Positions 23,805 to 34,634 of a DNA stretch of 64,000 bases are shown here, one piece after another. A program made the position numbers and the translations under genes. Source of the DNA: Ophioderma brevispina (Eukaryota > Echinodermata > Ophiuroidea > Amphilepidida > Ophiodermatidae); the NCBI GenBank assembly GCA_023653785.1, contig JAMKCH010035963.1, forward strand, positions 1-64,000, written 5' to 3'. The notes beneath the pieces were generated by a model that was not told the DNA's origin, made no database searches, and worked only from the letters and a program-made list of their open reading frames with translations. Each line of letters starts with the position of its first letter. Position 1 is the stretch's first letter.

Positions 23805-25191
23805 CTACAGCTGGATGTAGAAGTCCTTCACGCTCTCATTCTGTTCTTGAGTATTGCAATAGAACTGAGACAACAGCTTAACCTTGTCCATAGCCGTGTC
23901 AAAAATATCTGCCAAACGATCAATGATCTCTGGTATAGTGTTGCAATTTTCTGTGAATGTTTGAGCAAATTCACGGAGGGAATTCCGAACCAGTGTGATG
24001 GAGTAGTCAGGGTCATCCTGCATACTACGTTAACAAATTTCTTCCAAGTGCTGAAATTTGCTTCTCCTTGCTTTTGATTGTCAGATCCAGAGAAGAAGGG
24101 TGGTTTCACACTTGCCGGTTTCTGTACAACAACATATGGGCATTGGTTTGACGGTGACAGATACTGTTGGGTCATTGGCAGCTGCTGTTGTGACATTGAC
24201 AGCTGATGCTGCGTCATCGGCAACGGCGGCTGTGGTGAAGTCAACGGCTGCTTTTGCTGCATCCACTGGGGCTGTGAAGGTGGCAATGGAGGCTGTTGTG
24301 TCAATGGGGACTGCTGTACCAACTGAGCCTGTGGTGTTGACAATGGATATTGCTGTGTTAACTGGGCCTGCGGTGTTGGTGACTGTTGCTGTGGCGACAG
24401 TTGATACTGGGACGTTGATGACAGAGACTGCTGTGTCAACTGGGCCTGCTGCATTGGCAATGAAGACTGTGTCAGCTGAGCCTGCAGTGTTGGCAACTGT
24501 TGTTGTGGCATTGACGACGGAGGCTGCTGTGGCAACTGGGCCTGCGGTGTTGACGACTGTTGCTGTGGCATTGTATGGAGACTGTGTGGGCACTTGGTGC
24601 TGCGGCGGTCGGCAACTGTGGCGTTGTGATGACCACTGAGACTGTGTGATGTTGACAACTGCTGTGGTGCAGGTGGTAACTGGTAAAGTTGGTGGTGCTT
24701 CTGCACAGGTGGCTGAGAGGCTGTTGCTGATCTGTTGCGACTGCTGTCAACGGGTGTGGTCTTAATGGTGATAACTGATGTGATGGTTGGCACTGCTGTG
24801 GCAACTGTGGCGGTGTTGACAACTGTGTTGACGGTCAACTGTGGTGGTGTGACAACTGCTGTGTCTTCAACTTGGTGGTTTTACAACCGCTACTGTTGAT
24901 AGTGCTGTTGTTTACATGGCTGTAGTTGGGTATGTCGTCTGACGTTGCTGTTGCACCTCCGGCTGTTGCAACATACATTGCGGCGGGAGGTGTCGAAAGT
25001 GGTTATTGTTGATGTAGTGTCGACTGTTGCAGATTGACCATTGCAGGTAATAATAGTAGGGGTGTGAATAGATTGGCTTGTTGACTACTTAATTCATCAA
25101 TATATTCATCATCACCAGGTTGAGGTGGCTGTGAAGGATAGCTCATGATTATTGGGACTTGGGAATGTTGGGATGAAAAAGAATTGTACAA
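23805..25191 (-). pseudogene. Retrotransposon-type gag gene with Q/P-rich N-terminus, broken
   Basis: The order on the minus strand is: a start region at 25,191 (MYNSFSSQHSQV), a long Q/P/T/S-rich low-complexity part (24,840-24,150), then PPFFSGSDNQKQGEANF and STWKKFV at about 24,100-24,040. After a frameshift near 24,020 comes a helical segment with LVRNSLREFAQTF, IPEIIDRLADIFD, and EQNESVKDFYIQL, ending in TAG at 23,805. FSG..pxxGExxFxxWK followed by the helical xSLxG-like and QxxxEsvxxF segments is the capsid pattern of Ty3/gypsy gag and gag-derived PNMA-like genes. A stop near 25,003 and the frameshift break the frame. No zinc knuckle, protease or RT follows downstream, and no LTR pair was seen. 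It could be a decayed retroelement or a decayed domesticated gag. Confidence 0.75.
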
Positions 25192-25310
25192 AGCCGTCTA
25201 TATCTCTATATATAATATATATATCTAGATACTATAGATATCTATATATATATATCTATATCATATATCATATATCATATATCTAGATATCTACTATATC
25301 AAGGGTTTAA
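25192..25310. repeat. TA-rich microsatellite
   Basis: Runs of TATATA, ATATCTATAT and ATATCATATATC. Confidence 0.85.
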
Positions 25311-25990
25311 AATCAGGAGACGTACTCACACGACAGACTCTTACAGATGTCTTTATTCTGCTGTAATCCTGCTTTGAGAAATGTGATGTTTAATATTGTC
25401 GTACTCAAGCAAACATCTATTCATTACTCGTGTAACATCTCATAAGGTCATATATGGTAGCTGTAATCAACACATCTACACTTTATTAAACAAGAAAATT
25501 TTTAATTATGAACAGCAGAATTAAGAAATTCTTTAATAATCAGTGCTGAGTTACGTCTTCTTGATGTAACCCTCATATGCAGTCAGTCAAAGACACAAAT
25601 AAACCACACTTGAGCAAAAATACAAATTGCAATTATTCAAACACAATAATTCAAACACCGTAATAACTTGGAAATGCAGTTTATAAACAAGTGTAGTACG
25701 GCTACAAATTGCTTTCCCTTATCAGTAGTAAATCAAAATGGCAAATGTCTTTGGCGTTAAGAATCTGTTGCAAAGTTTGTTTCGTGCTGACATTTGAAGT
25801 TGAATCTTTTCTCAGTCAATGACAAGCGGGTATCTTGCAGAGATTGATGTTGTAGCATAAGCTTTAAGTGTTCAAAGTTCAAATCAATAAGTCCAACAGT
25901 GTTAGATTCACGCTTATGCGTGCTAAGTCGATGATAATTGCAAATATGCATTCTATATATATAATAGGCCATGTGTGTCTCTGCTGATGG
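25311..25990. other. Non-coding stretch
   Basis: No gene seen; weak AATTATTCAAACAC duplicates near 25,630 only. Confidence 0.4.
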
Positions 25991-26830
25991 ATGTCTGCCC
26001 GCCTATTTTCTCGGAGGCCGGGGGTCGACTGTCGCCAAACTTGGTGGGTGTGCTTGGGTCCGGGTTCGATTTGGTTAGTGGATCAAAGGTCACTGGAGGT
26101 CCATTCAAGGTCAAAGGAGGTCAATGGGGTGAACGTTGGTTTCTCAGAGACCGGGGTCGCACGTTCCTGAAACTTGGTGGGGTGGTGCCTCTGGACTGTC
26201 CGAAGACCGAGTTTTTGTATTGGTTTGTGGATCAAAGTCATCGGGATCATTTTAAGGTCAAGGGAGGTCAAATGGGATAAACATTGGTTAATTATCATGA
26301 AACTTTGATGGGGTCGATTGTTTATGCCGAAAATTTTTGAAGGTTCACGACCAAATGTCAATTAGGTATGATTCAAGTCAAGAGGTTAAACGTTAGTTTT
26401 CTCAGAGACTGAGGGTCACACTTTCCTGAAACTTTGTGGGTGGGCGCCCTTGACCTGGCGAAGACCAAGTTGTATTGGTTATTTTTGATCAAGTCATCAG
26501 GGGTCATTTGAGGTCAAGGAGGTAAAATGGGGTAAACTTTGGTGTATGGACATGAAACTTATGAAACTTGGAGGGTAAGGTCGATTGTTGATGCCAACAA
26601 TATTAAAGGTCACGACAAGGTCATCGGGTCATTCAATGTCAAAGGAGGTAAAATGGGGTAAACTTTGGTTTCTTGCATGAAACTTATGAAACTTGGTGGG
26701 CAGAGTCGATTGTTTTGATGCCGAAAATTTTAAGTCACGACACGTCAATCCAGGGGCATTCAAGTCAAAGGAAACCGCGAAACCCAAGATGTCATTCAAG
26801 CCAGGTGAGCGCGAAACACGGGGACCATCT
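25991..26830 (+). repeat. Satellite-like tandem array with AGGTCAAnGGAGGTCA units
   Basis: TTTCTCAGAGACnGGGGTC then TTCCTGAAACTTGGTGG recurs at 26,134 and 26,395 (about 258-nt period). GTCAAAGGAGGTAAAATGGG and GGTCGATTGTTnATGCC recur in between, so a higher-order unit contains two related halves. The ORF at 25,975-26,280 is a by-product of the array. Confidence 0.78.
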
Positions 26831-27485
26831 AGGTAAAATATTATTGTATATGCTATCCGCTAGGGTGTTTGGCCCTGGCGACGTTTGGAAGGTTTAATGT
26901 AAGTACTCTTTGAAAGTGATATATAATAGAATCTATACATTTTTGTTCAATAAAAATAAATTGAATTTCACTTAAGAAATTACTGAGTCACAAGTAGTCA
27001 ATTCCAGAAACATAATACATAAGAAAATGTGCAAGCCCCACATTGGTGCGCCAGTCTGTAGCCGTTGGTTTCTTAGGGGTTTGTCAGTTAATAAATATTC
27101 ATATATTCGACTTAACTGTGGGGGGCATTGCTCGTGTTGTTTGCCCTACTTTCACTAATCCATAAAGGTAGCACACTTACACACAAAGTACAGGTAAGAT
27201 AAAAGACTGCAGGTTTGGCACATTTTCACAGGTATATGGTTCGGCCATGAATTTTATTTATAACTTGTCCTTTAGCAGCTCCGCATGCAGTATTTCTGAG
27301 GTCATTTTCATACACATGTTGAAAAGGACTTGACCAGGAAGGGGGCATGTATATCTGCATATGGGAAGAGAGACAGAGTTGTTGGTCAAGCCAGTCCATG
27401 GGTTAAGTGTTAAGTGCACCCAGGACTAGTTTGACCAAGCAGAGATGCATTGTTAGTAAGGAAAATGCACTTAAAATGGATTGTT
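26831..27485. other. Non-coding stretch
   Basis: No gene or recognised element. Confidence 0.4.
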
Positions 27486-28743
27486 GTCCCCGCCGAACGA
27501 AGTTCGGGAGGGACTATAAAATGGGCTCCGTCCGTATGTCCGTCCATATGTCCATGATAAAAATGTTAACCCTTGAACATTTGGGTATATCTTTTTTCTG
27601 GATGAGCTAGAATATAGCCAAACTTTGGTATATTGTAGGAGGGGAAACCCCCTACTAACCATGTAATTCATTCCCCCAGGGTCCTCCCCTGGGTCTGCAG
27701 GGGGTAGGGGAAAAAAGAACAATTGAAAAAGGTCAATATTGCACAGAAAATGTCAGCATTTGGCCATATTGTGCACGATTTATCTGGAGTTCTGCAAGGG
27801 CTACGATGATGTAACTTGGTGGAAAGAAGCGGGTTGATGAGTTCTCAACCTGATTAGATTTTGATTGCAATTATGCTAATTATCTAATTTGCATAATTTA
27901 TGAAAATTTTCTCGCAAGGCTTGTGTACAAGTTTTCTGGAGTTCCGTAAGGCGTATAATGATGTAGCTTGGTGGAAGGAAACGGGCTGAGGAGTTCTCAA
28001 CCTGATTAGATTTTGGGCCTATCTTGGGCAAATTAAATATGCAAATGAGCTAATTAATTTGCAAAAATCATTTTACCATGCTTGCCACATGTTTCTCTGA
28101 CAAACCATTACTTTTTTAGGCTCAATGATACCTTGTTCTGCTTCTTGCATCATCTACGCTCTTTATTGCTTGTCATCAAGCTACTCGCACTCATATTTCA
28201 CTCGCACTCATACTTCCACTGCACTTACTAATCCTGTTCACTCTAAATTCCAATTTAGACATTGCATGGTTTAAGTAGGGTGGTCTTGTGGTCCCAAGTG
28301 GAGTGTTGGCTAGATTTAAAGGCAGACTCAGAGATTTCCTGAGGAGGGCGCCCTCAATTTCCAAAAAAAATTGTGTTTTTTGCATGTACATAATGCTTGT
28401 CCTTATACTAATCACTGTGTGAAATTGCTAAGCTTAAATCAAATTCCTTTATATAGAAAATCACAACTTTGTTATAAAATTCCGGATCCGCAATTTTTGT
28501 TATACACAGTATCCTATGGGACGTAATACTACACATAAATGTTTACTGCGTTAAAACAAAAAATCCGATTCATCTCAAATTTCGGAATTGTGTATTTTAG
28601 GTTACTATCTTTAGTTCTAGTTGATTATTTTTCATTATTACACAAAAAATAATATTTCGAAATCTCTGAGTCAGACTTTAAGGGAGGTGGTCTGATGTAG
28701 TTCAATTTGTCACTTCTTAGTGATCACGGCAGTCGGCGGGGAC
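27486..28743 (+). mobile_element. GTCCCC-ended dispersed element, copy 2
   Basis: Starts GTCCCCGCCGAACGAAGTTC and ends AGTCGGCGGGGAC, giving an 11-bp inverted terminus. The head continues GGGACTATAAAATGGGCTCC then GTCCGTATGTCCGTCC. The internal module with ATTTATCTGGAGTTCTGCAAGG and CTTGGTGGAAnGAA repeats at 27,780 and 27,940. A TTAA MITE is inserted at 28,316-28,681. Homology to copy 1 extends about 35 nt beyond the terminal GGGGAC. Confidence 0.8.
28316..28681. mobile_element. TTAA-type MITE nested in the GTCCCC element
   Basis: Borders TTAA at 28,316-28,319 and 28,678-28,681. The ends AGGCAGACTCAGAGATTTC and GAAATCTCTGAGTCAGACT are inverted. Inserted in the younger GTCCCC copy. Confidence 0.85.
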
Positions 28744-28979
28744 ATATCATACGCATCGCGTAAATACAAGTTCACCTTGTTATGTTAATGAGATGATGGT
28801 GGGGTTTCATGAGTTGGACATCAAGGCTAATCCTTCAAGCAGGTTAAGGGGACTGTTGCTGGGAAGTCCATGGGGTGTAGGACATGGCTATTGTTGGCTA
28901 TCACACTTCAATGAAATCATGTGTAAAAATTTCCTTTATCAGGGCCAGTTACAATAAGTGGTTAAAGGCACATTTTTAT

Positions 28980-29200
28980 AAACATACTCGTTTAGGGTAG
29001 CAAAATGATGTCAAATCACTTGTTTAGGGTGTATTTTTAAACTGTCATGCAAATTACTTGTTTAGGGTTTTAAAATTAAACCAAAACACTCATTAAGGGT
29101 AGCAAAATCAAGCCCAATGTACTAGCAAAATCAACCAAAATATGTGCTTAGGGTGTGTTTCTTGCCATGTGAAATACGTGCTTAGGGTACGTTTTGTGAG
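28980..29200 (+). repeat. Short minisatellite, ACTTGTTTAGGGT motif
   Basis: Variants of ACTTGTTTAGGGT occur about every 35-50 nt at 28,988, 29,020, 29,057, 29,088, 29,140 and 29,179, joined by AGCAAAAT and TTTTAAA linkers. Confidence 0.78.
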
Positions 29201-29426
29201 TATAAGTATAGAATTTCATATTTTTGGTGCTTTTCTAGGAGGGCAAAGTGGGGACATGCCCCGACCCGATGGCTAGACATCACAAGTGAAAATTTCTCAA
29301 AAATAATTTACCGGGAATTTACCATGATATCGAGGATGGTCCCACAGGAAACTTTAGGACTTTGCTCAGTTAGTGAAGTGGTTCATGGATCTTGGGCCAT
29401 AATGCAGGAAAATAATGTATGCTTAC

Positions 29427-29950
29427 CTATGAGCACATTTCTGGGCTTGATGTCTCTGTGAAGGATGTTGAGTTTATGGAGTTCATGCACGCCTTCCAGG
29501 AGAGATGTGTACATCTTGATCTTAGCTCTATCATCTGTCATCGTGGAACATGATTTCTGTTCTATAACTTCCTCTAGATTATATTCACAGAGAGGAGTTG
29601 AGATACATACAAAATCATCATCTTCCTCCATACCAACTGTCTTTAACAGATTGCTAGGGGTCTCATGATCTTCAAGCAGTTTGTGTATCTTTATCTCATC
29701 AACACTGAAGTGAGGTTGAACACGTTTAATTGCCATGGGCATGCCATTATATGTTCCAACATATATCATGGCACCATTGCTACCACTTGTAATTAGGCTT
29801 TTCTTGTTGTAATTCATCTGTCCAATTTGTATATTCCCTTCTTTTTTCAGATTTACAATACTATAGTTTTTCATTGGCATGTCTGTATCAATTCCTGCTG
29901 TACTTGCTGCTGCTGTTTCATTTGGTTCTCGGCTTTCGCGTTTGATGTAG
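29427..29950 (-). CDS. IRE1-like Ser/Thr protein kinase exon (partial)
   Basis: Minus-strand exon coding the N-lobe and catalytic loop of a protein kinase. Counting from the ATG at 29,880: a glycine loop GSNGAMIYVG (33-42), MAIKR with the ATP-binding Lys52, likely helix-C Glu62, hinge around STPLCEYNLEEVIEQK (95-109) and catalytic loop HRDIKPRNVLI with Asp143, Lys145 and Asn148. The LCxYxLEEVIEQK hinge and LHxLNILHRDIKPRN order is closest to IRE1/ERN kinases. A good splice donor (ATAG then GTAAGC) at 29,427/29,426 ends the exon right after the loop. The frame stays open upstream to about 29,950, so the true 5' border is unknown. The DFG exon was not found downstream, and no lumenal or RNase part is visible. 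It may be a real exon of a lineage-expanded kinase or a captured fragment. Confidence 0.72.
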
Positions 29951-30539
29951 GGGTGTGTTGGGGGGGTCCCCTGGAAACTTATTCGGGCGGTACAACGGCA
30001 TTGTGGGTGTGTGTTGAAGGTGGGTGGGAGTTGTTGGTGTTGGAGATAACTTCAAGGAGGGTGTCTGTTTTTCAAAACTGCTTTTTGGGATGATTTTAAT
30101 ACACTTGAACATTGTGGTTATGTTCATGTTAGTATTGGGGTAGTAGGGGGATGCACATGGCACTGAAATTGTGGTCAAATTTTGACCACAAAAAGTGTCA
30201 AAATTGACTCTTTGTCTACTTGTACCTCGTTTATGACAAAATTTCTGGCTGCTGCTGTGTGAAACAGATGGTTCATGGTCATTGTTTCAGCTGATGGTGA
30301 ATAAATTGACATATTGGAACTCTGGCCATTGGGACCATTCAGTGCATTGCATCATTTTCTAGGTGTTGATGCTTGGTGATTGGCTGCTGTTTTTTATTTG
30401 TTTCTTTGGTGATGGGGTGGTTTTTGTGTCGCCTGAGGAAGACACATAGGGATCACTTTGTCCACTGTAATTGTTGTCTGTTGTTGATGTGAAAAAGGGT
30501 TAACATTTTGCTTGTAATATCTGCATACTTTGATGGATT

Positions 30540-30752
30540 TAAACCAAACTTGGGTCACAGGTGCAATATGGCATCCCCCATTTGCTGATGAGGTCAAAGG
30601 TCACATGCCAAGGTCAAAGGTCATGTGAGGTCAAGTTGTAAAATAGGCTGAAAATGTAAATTGACCTCATTTGAAATGTTGAAGTTCAATTGGAACCAAA
30701 CTTGGTTTATGGAGTTTACATGCAAACCCTCATTTGTTTATGAGGTCAAAGG
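30540..30752 (+). repeat. GAGGTCAAAGGTCACAT tandem pair
   Basis: GAGGTCAAAGGTCACATnnCAAGG occurs near 30,590 and 30,750 with AACCAAACTTGG between, a two-unit copy of a widespread invertebrate tandem repeat, followed by GGCAGGCGACACGAGCGG. Confidence 0.6.
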
Positions 30753-32320
30753 TCACATATCAAGGCCGAAGGTGATGTTAGGCCTATTATTTTCAAACCG
30801 CGATGGCAGGCGACACGAGCGGTTCCGAGGACCGATGTATTTTTTCAATATGGTTCCCAGTTTGATTGGCATGATATGAAGGTGAATGTGTTTCAGGTAT
30901 AGCAGCTGGAGATGTCGTTGTAAAGAACGGTGGTATGGGGGCTTGATGCTCTTCGTTTTTATATCATTGTTTGCAGTAGCTTCATTTGGGGTATTATTCA
31001 TTGCTTCCCACAGGTCTGGATATTCTGCTTGTCAAGTTTTTTCCCAGTTGTCGTCCAGTTGGATATGCTGGTAGAGGGGGTTGTGTTCTTTCAAGTAATG
31101 TAGGGCTGCAGTAATCTTCTGTGGTCTAATGTAGTTTTTAACATATGTATGCTTATATTCCAATTTGCACTTAAGTTTGAGTGGTATGAGGTGCGAGTTA
31201 TTGGGTAATCTTGGAAGAAGTTCATATACTGGGTCTAATGAAGCTGGTATGTTGACAGCTGGACCATGTATAGCCTTTTGTTTTCCTTTAGGGAGAGAAA
31301 TCATGCGCATGAATGGTAATCGCAATGACAATAATCTGCATTTCAGGTTGTTTAGATCTTGCAGTTCTTCTGGTATCTTATCTAACTGCATATTGTTGGC
31401 TTTTGGATTGAGGTGGCATTTTACATTTCATAATGTCTCGATCACAAGTAAGCAGATATATGAACATTGGTCAATGCTTTGAAGAAGTAGTTGTGGTTGG
31501 AAAATCTTTCTAGTAATGTCATGAGGGACATTTTTATATTTCTCCAAGCTGAATTTGTGAACACTTTGACGATACAGTAGGCGATGGCAATAGATGCAAA
31601 TGTAGACTGGTTGCTGAGCAGCATGTAGTTGGAATTTTTGGATAGCCTTTTCCATTTTGCTATTGTTAGCAGCATGGTGGTGTTTGTTCAATGGTGCCGT
31701 CTCAGTGTTTGTTTTCCTGGTACCTGCTTGTTTTAGTTAAGATTGTTTGGTTTGGTTAGATTGGTGTTCGTTTTCTGAAGTGGTGCATTTGATGTTGGTT
31801 GAACTGTGGTTTTTGCATTTCCTTGTGCGGTGTAGCACTCTTTTAGATAATTGACACAGTCGACCAATTATGTGGAATGCTCTAGTTAAAGTTGTTGAAA
31901 TGTCCACATTGTAGCAAGGCTTTGTGTATATGCGGTGGAAGCTGTGGATATTGGTGCATCTTTAAATTGAGTGGGCGCTTCTGTGCAAGATGTTTATTGC
32001 ACATAATACAACTGTGCTGGTGGCTATCCAATGCTTGTTAGGTTCTTGTGCTTGATTTTGATAGTCGGTGTTTTAGCAGGAAATTGTGGCATGGGCGACA
32101 TATATATTGTTGTAGTGGTGTTGCTTTTTGGTTGCAATGTAGTAGAAGGGTATCTTTGATACGAGGTCGAATGTTGGAGTATGTGTGTATCTTGAAAGGC
32201 AGGTTATATTGGCAAAGTTGTCTGTGGCGGGCTGTACAGGTGCGGTGGTCTGATGATAGTTGGTCCTCTTTAGCTGGTGGATTGGTGCTGGTCTTGAAGG
32301 TTTCTGGTATTTGATTTGAT
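30753..32320 (-). pseudogene. Helitron replicase/helicase N-terminal region, degenerate
   Basis: One minus-strand frame runs from about 31,735 to 30,753 and is interrupted only by TGA at 31,428 and at 31,032. In order it has YICIYCHRLLYRQSV (a C-x2-C-type element), CHLNPKANNMQLDKIP, EELQDLNNL, RLPFMRMISLPKGKQ, IHGPAVNIPASLDPV, YELLPRLPNNSHLIPLKLK and LHYLKEHNPLY. This IPEELxxLN...GKQ..IHGPAVNVP...LPRLP...LKxNNPLY series is the conserved N-terminal block of animal Helitron Rep-helicase proteins. A further cysteine/histidine-rich stretch (YICRPCHNFLL) lies upstream near 32,100 in another frame. Rep HUH motifs and the Pif1-type helicase are not present in the window. Inactive. Confidence 0.85.
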
Positions 32321-32684
32321 CATATTAAATTATCTCAAGGTAGACATATCCAGGTGCCATTTTGGGAGTCATTCATCAATGGTGCACTTAAAAGATTTGT
32401 ATCTTGCCAAATTCTGAACGTTTGCAAATGTACTTTTCTTACCCATACATTGTATATGAACTACATGTAGACCTCAAATACAATATTATGAAGTGACATA
32501 TTTTTCATAATTCCTAACTCCCTACATTGCACCTTCTCCCGGCCCTCAATACTGCCCAATAGGCATGAATAGTCAAATTTGAGGAAAATGCCCAGTACAC
32601 TTTACAATATGTAGGTAGTCATACATCTACATTAGGCACTATACACGGTTTGGTCATTTTGTGACCCCCCATGTCAGATCTGAC

Positions 32685-33612
32685 ACAGCCTATAGTAGGA
32701 TTTTTTATTCCTGTCAGTTCATTAAAAGTTTTCAGGGTGTGTCAATGGTTCCATTCATTCTGAAAGGTTGTATGCTTTACCCAATGAGTACAATAGAAAT
32801 TTGATGTCACGATACCGGAATAAGATTAAGGCCATAATTAAAAAATGTCCCTTTTCTCACAAAGAAAATATTTCAAAGCAAATGCACTGAATAAATTCCA
32901 AACACCAAACTTGAACAAACTCTGAAGCATTCAACATAAGAAAATGATACGAATAAGTAATTATTACGCACCAAAGTTTTTTTACGTCACTAAGGAATAT
33001 TAGAAAATCTGATACGTTTACATTTATTTGTCTTGTTCCAGAAATAATATTTGACAGCTTAGTCCAATCATTTAAGTATTTTAGAGTTTTGGTCACTCAT
33101 AACAAACTACAATAATTACGTGGCTTAATCCTCCTCATCACCCAGCCTCGATGTTCATGACTTCATGACGGACACATTATCCTTTCTTTGATTGACACAG
33201 TGGCGTAACCAGCGGGGGGCAGGGGGCGAGCTGAACTGACCTTTTGTACAGTGTCTATGGAGAAGGACTCAAATTTGCCCCCTCAAAAAAAATCTTGGCA
33301 CCCCTTCAGAACCCCCCCCCCATTTGTAAAGGTCTGGTTACGCCACTGGATTGACACCAAACAAAGGAATCGATAGCGTGTCTCAGACTTTACGACAATC
33401 TATTCAATTGAATCTGGTATGAAGTCTTTACATATTCGATATAAAAAAAAGTTCATATAAAATGGGTTTAAGCATTTTATTCTGTTGAACAAAGTTGAGC
33501 ATTTCAGCTTAATACGGCTTTTTAGTTTTTCATCTCAACACATCCCCTCCAATTGAGTTCTTACCATCGACAATATGCGTTTACTGACAGGAATAAAAAA
33601 TCAGACTATAAT
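32685..33612. mobile_element. TIR element with a nested hAT-like MITE
   Basis: TATAGTAGGATTTTTTATT with CCTGTCAG (32,690-32,716) is inverted at 33,582-33,609 (CTGACAGGAATAAAAAATC, then AGACTATA). The 900-bp interval has no conserved ORF and contains the MITE 33,198-33,348. Confidence 0.55.
33198..33348. mobile_element. hAT-like MITE with perfect 8-bp target duplication
   Basis: Perfect inverted ends CAGTGGCGTAACCAG and CTGGTTACGCCACTG, 151 bp long. The 8-bp direct repeat GATTGACA flanks it exactly at 33,190-33,197 and 33,349-33,356, so it inserted recently. Confidence 0.93.
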
Positions 33613-33821
33613 CGGGAGTAATAAATGTAGGTAAGGGATGGGCAATCACAATTAATGTTAATGTTAGTCTCTTCAACGACAAACACAGTGAATGACGGGT
33701 CCCATTTATTGTTTGAACAGACCACCAAAGGAGCCTAAATCAATATAATTTGCGCGGGAGTTCCTAATCAGGAATTAGGAAATTTGGAGTCTGTGCCAGC
33801 CTGCATCAGCAAAAGTCTTGT
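33613..33821. other. Non-coding spacer
   Basis: Nothing recognised. Confidence 0.4.
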
Positions 33822-34620
33822 TCAAGATGTTTTGATCTCTATTACTTTCAAAGCCAGTGTATATGGAAGTCCATCACATACTACCATACACCACTTACGG
33901 AGACTCACAGGTACATACCGGTCAATGCCCACCAATCTACCAATGTGGCGCAGGACATCCCCAACTATCTCATAAGAGTTCGGATTGATGCACTGAGGAT
34001 CACTTGCCTGCATTTTAACAGGTATGTGGTTAGTTTCAACATGTTCATAGAGGTTCTGTGTTCTGTGCGGTTTTTGTACTTTTACTTTCAGAGTCGTCTT
34101 CCTGTATCCCTATCATTGTTACTATGGGTGTCACCTTCCTTTTCTTTGCTGGAGGAGGTTCATTTGCTGGTCACCATTTGAATAGCCAGGCTGGCGTTCA
34201 GTCATGTTTTTTTTTACAATGTCTGCATTTTCTGAACCTAACAGCCTGCAATGCGGACAAAGGTGCCACTCAGACGTGAATAAAGCTTGTGCAACTTTAT
34301 TGTCTATTTCATCCTTGGGCACCCCATCTACTACATCCACATCTTGCTCAGCTACAACTTTAATTAAGCGCTCCTGCAAAACACAGCGAAGTTCTGACTC
34401 ATGGATTTGCTCGTCCTTTAAGGTGGCGGCCCATGCGATCTTCAAAATCCTTAAGTTGTGCATCATGCTGCCAATTTCCAGGCATTCTCTATCATTGAAG
34501 GTCACGTTGTGGACTTCGGCTATAAACATGACTCGTAACAACTGAACTCTTCACTTGGTTGTGGGTTTGACATGATAGCTCATTCCCACAACTTGATCAA
34601 TTGTCAAAGGGAATGTGATA
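33822..34620 (-). pseudogene. Transposon-type ORF with CDGLPY motif, frameshifted
   Basis: Minus strand 34,541-34,131 encodes a helical, acidic stretch ending in HLCPHCRLLGSENAD (a C-x2-C pair). After a frameshift come a basic PPAKKRK patch and VTPIVTMIGIQEDDSESK, then after another shift a segment with CINPNSYEIVGDVLRHIG and RKWCMVVCDGLPYTLALKV (34,010-33,825). The NPNSYxxVxxVLRHIG...RxWxxVxCDGLPY pattern recurs in multi-copy ORFs of cnidarian and other marine invertebrate genomes that I regard as transposon-borne; no enzymatic function is certain. At least two frameshifts and no stop-free continuation make it dead. The 930-bp TIR element 34,635-35,564 abuts its upstream side. Confidence 0.5.
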
Positions 34621-34634
34621 TCACTACAGGTGTC

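Noticed and set aside
24058..24639. 193-codon plus-strand frame rich in A, V and T
   Set aside because: It is the antisense shadow of the CAA/CAG-rich low-complexity part of the gag gene.
25975..26280. 101-codon plus-strand frame
   Set aside because: It is generated by the AGGTCAAAGGAGGTCA tandem array.
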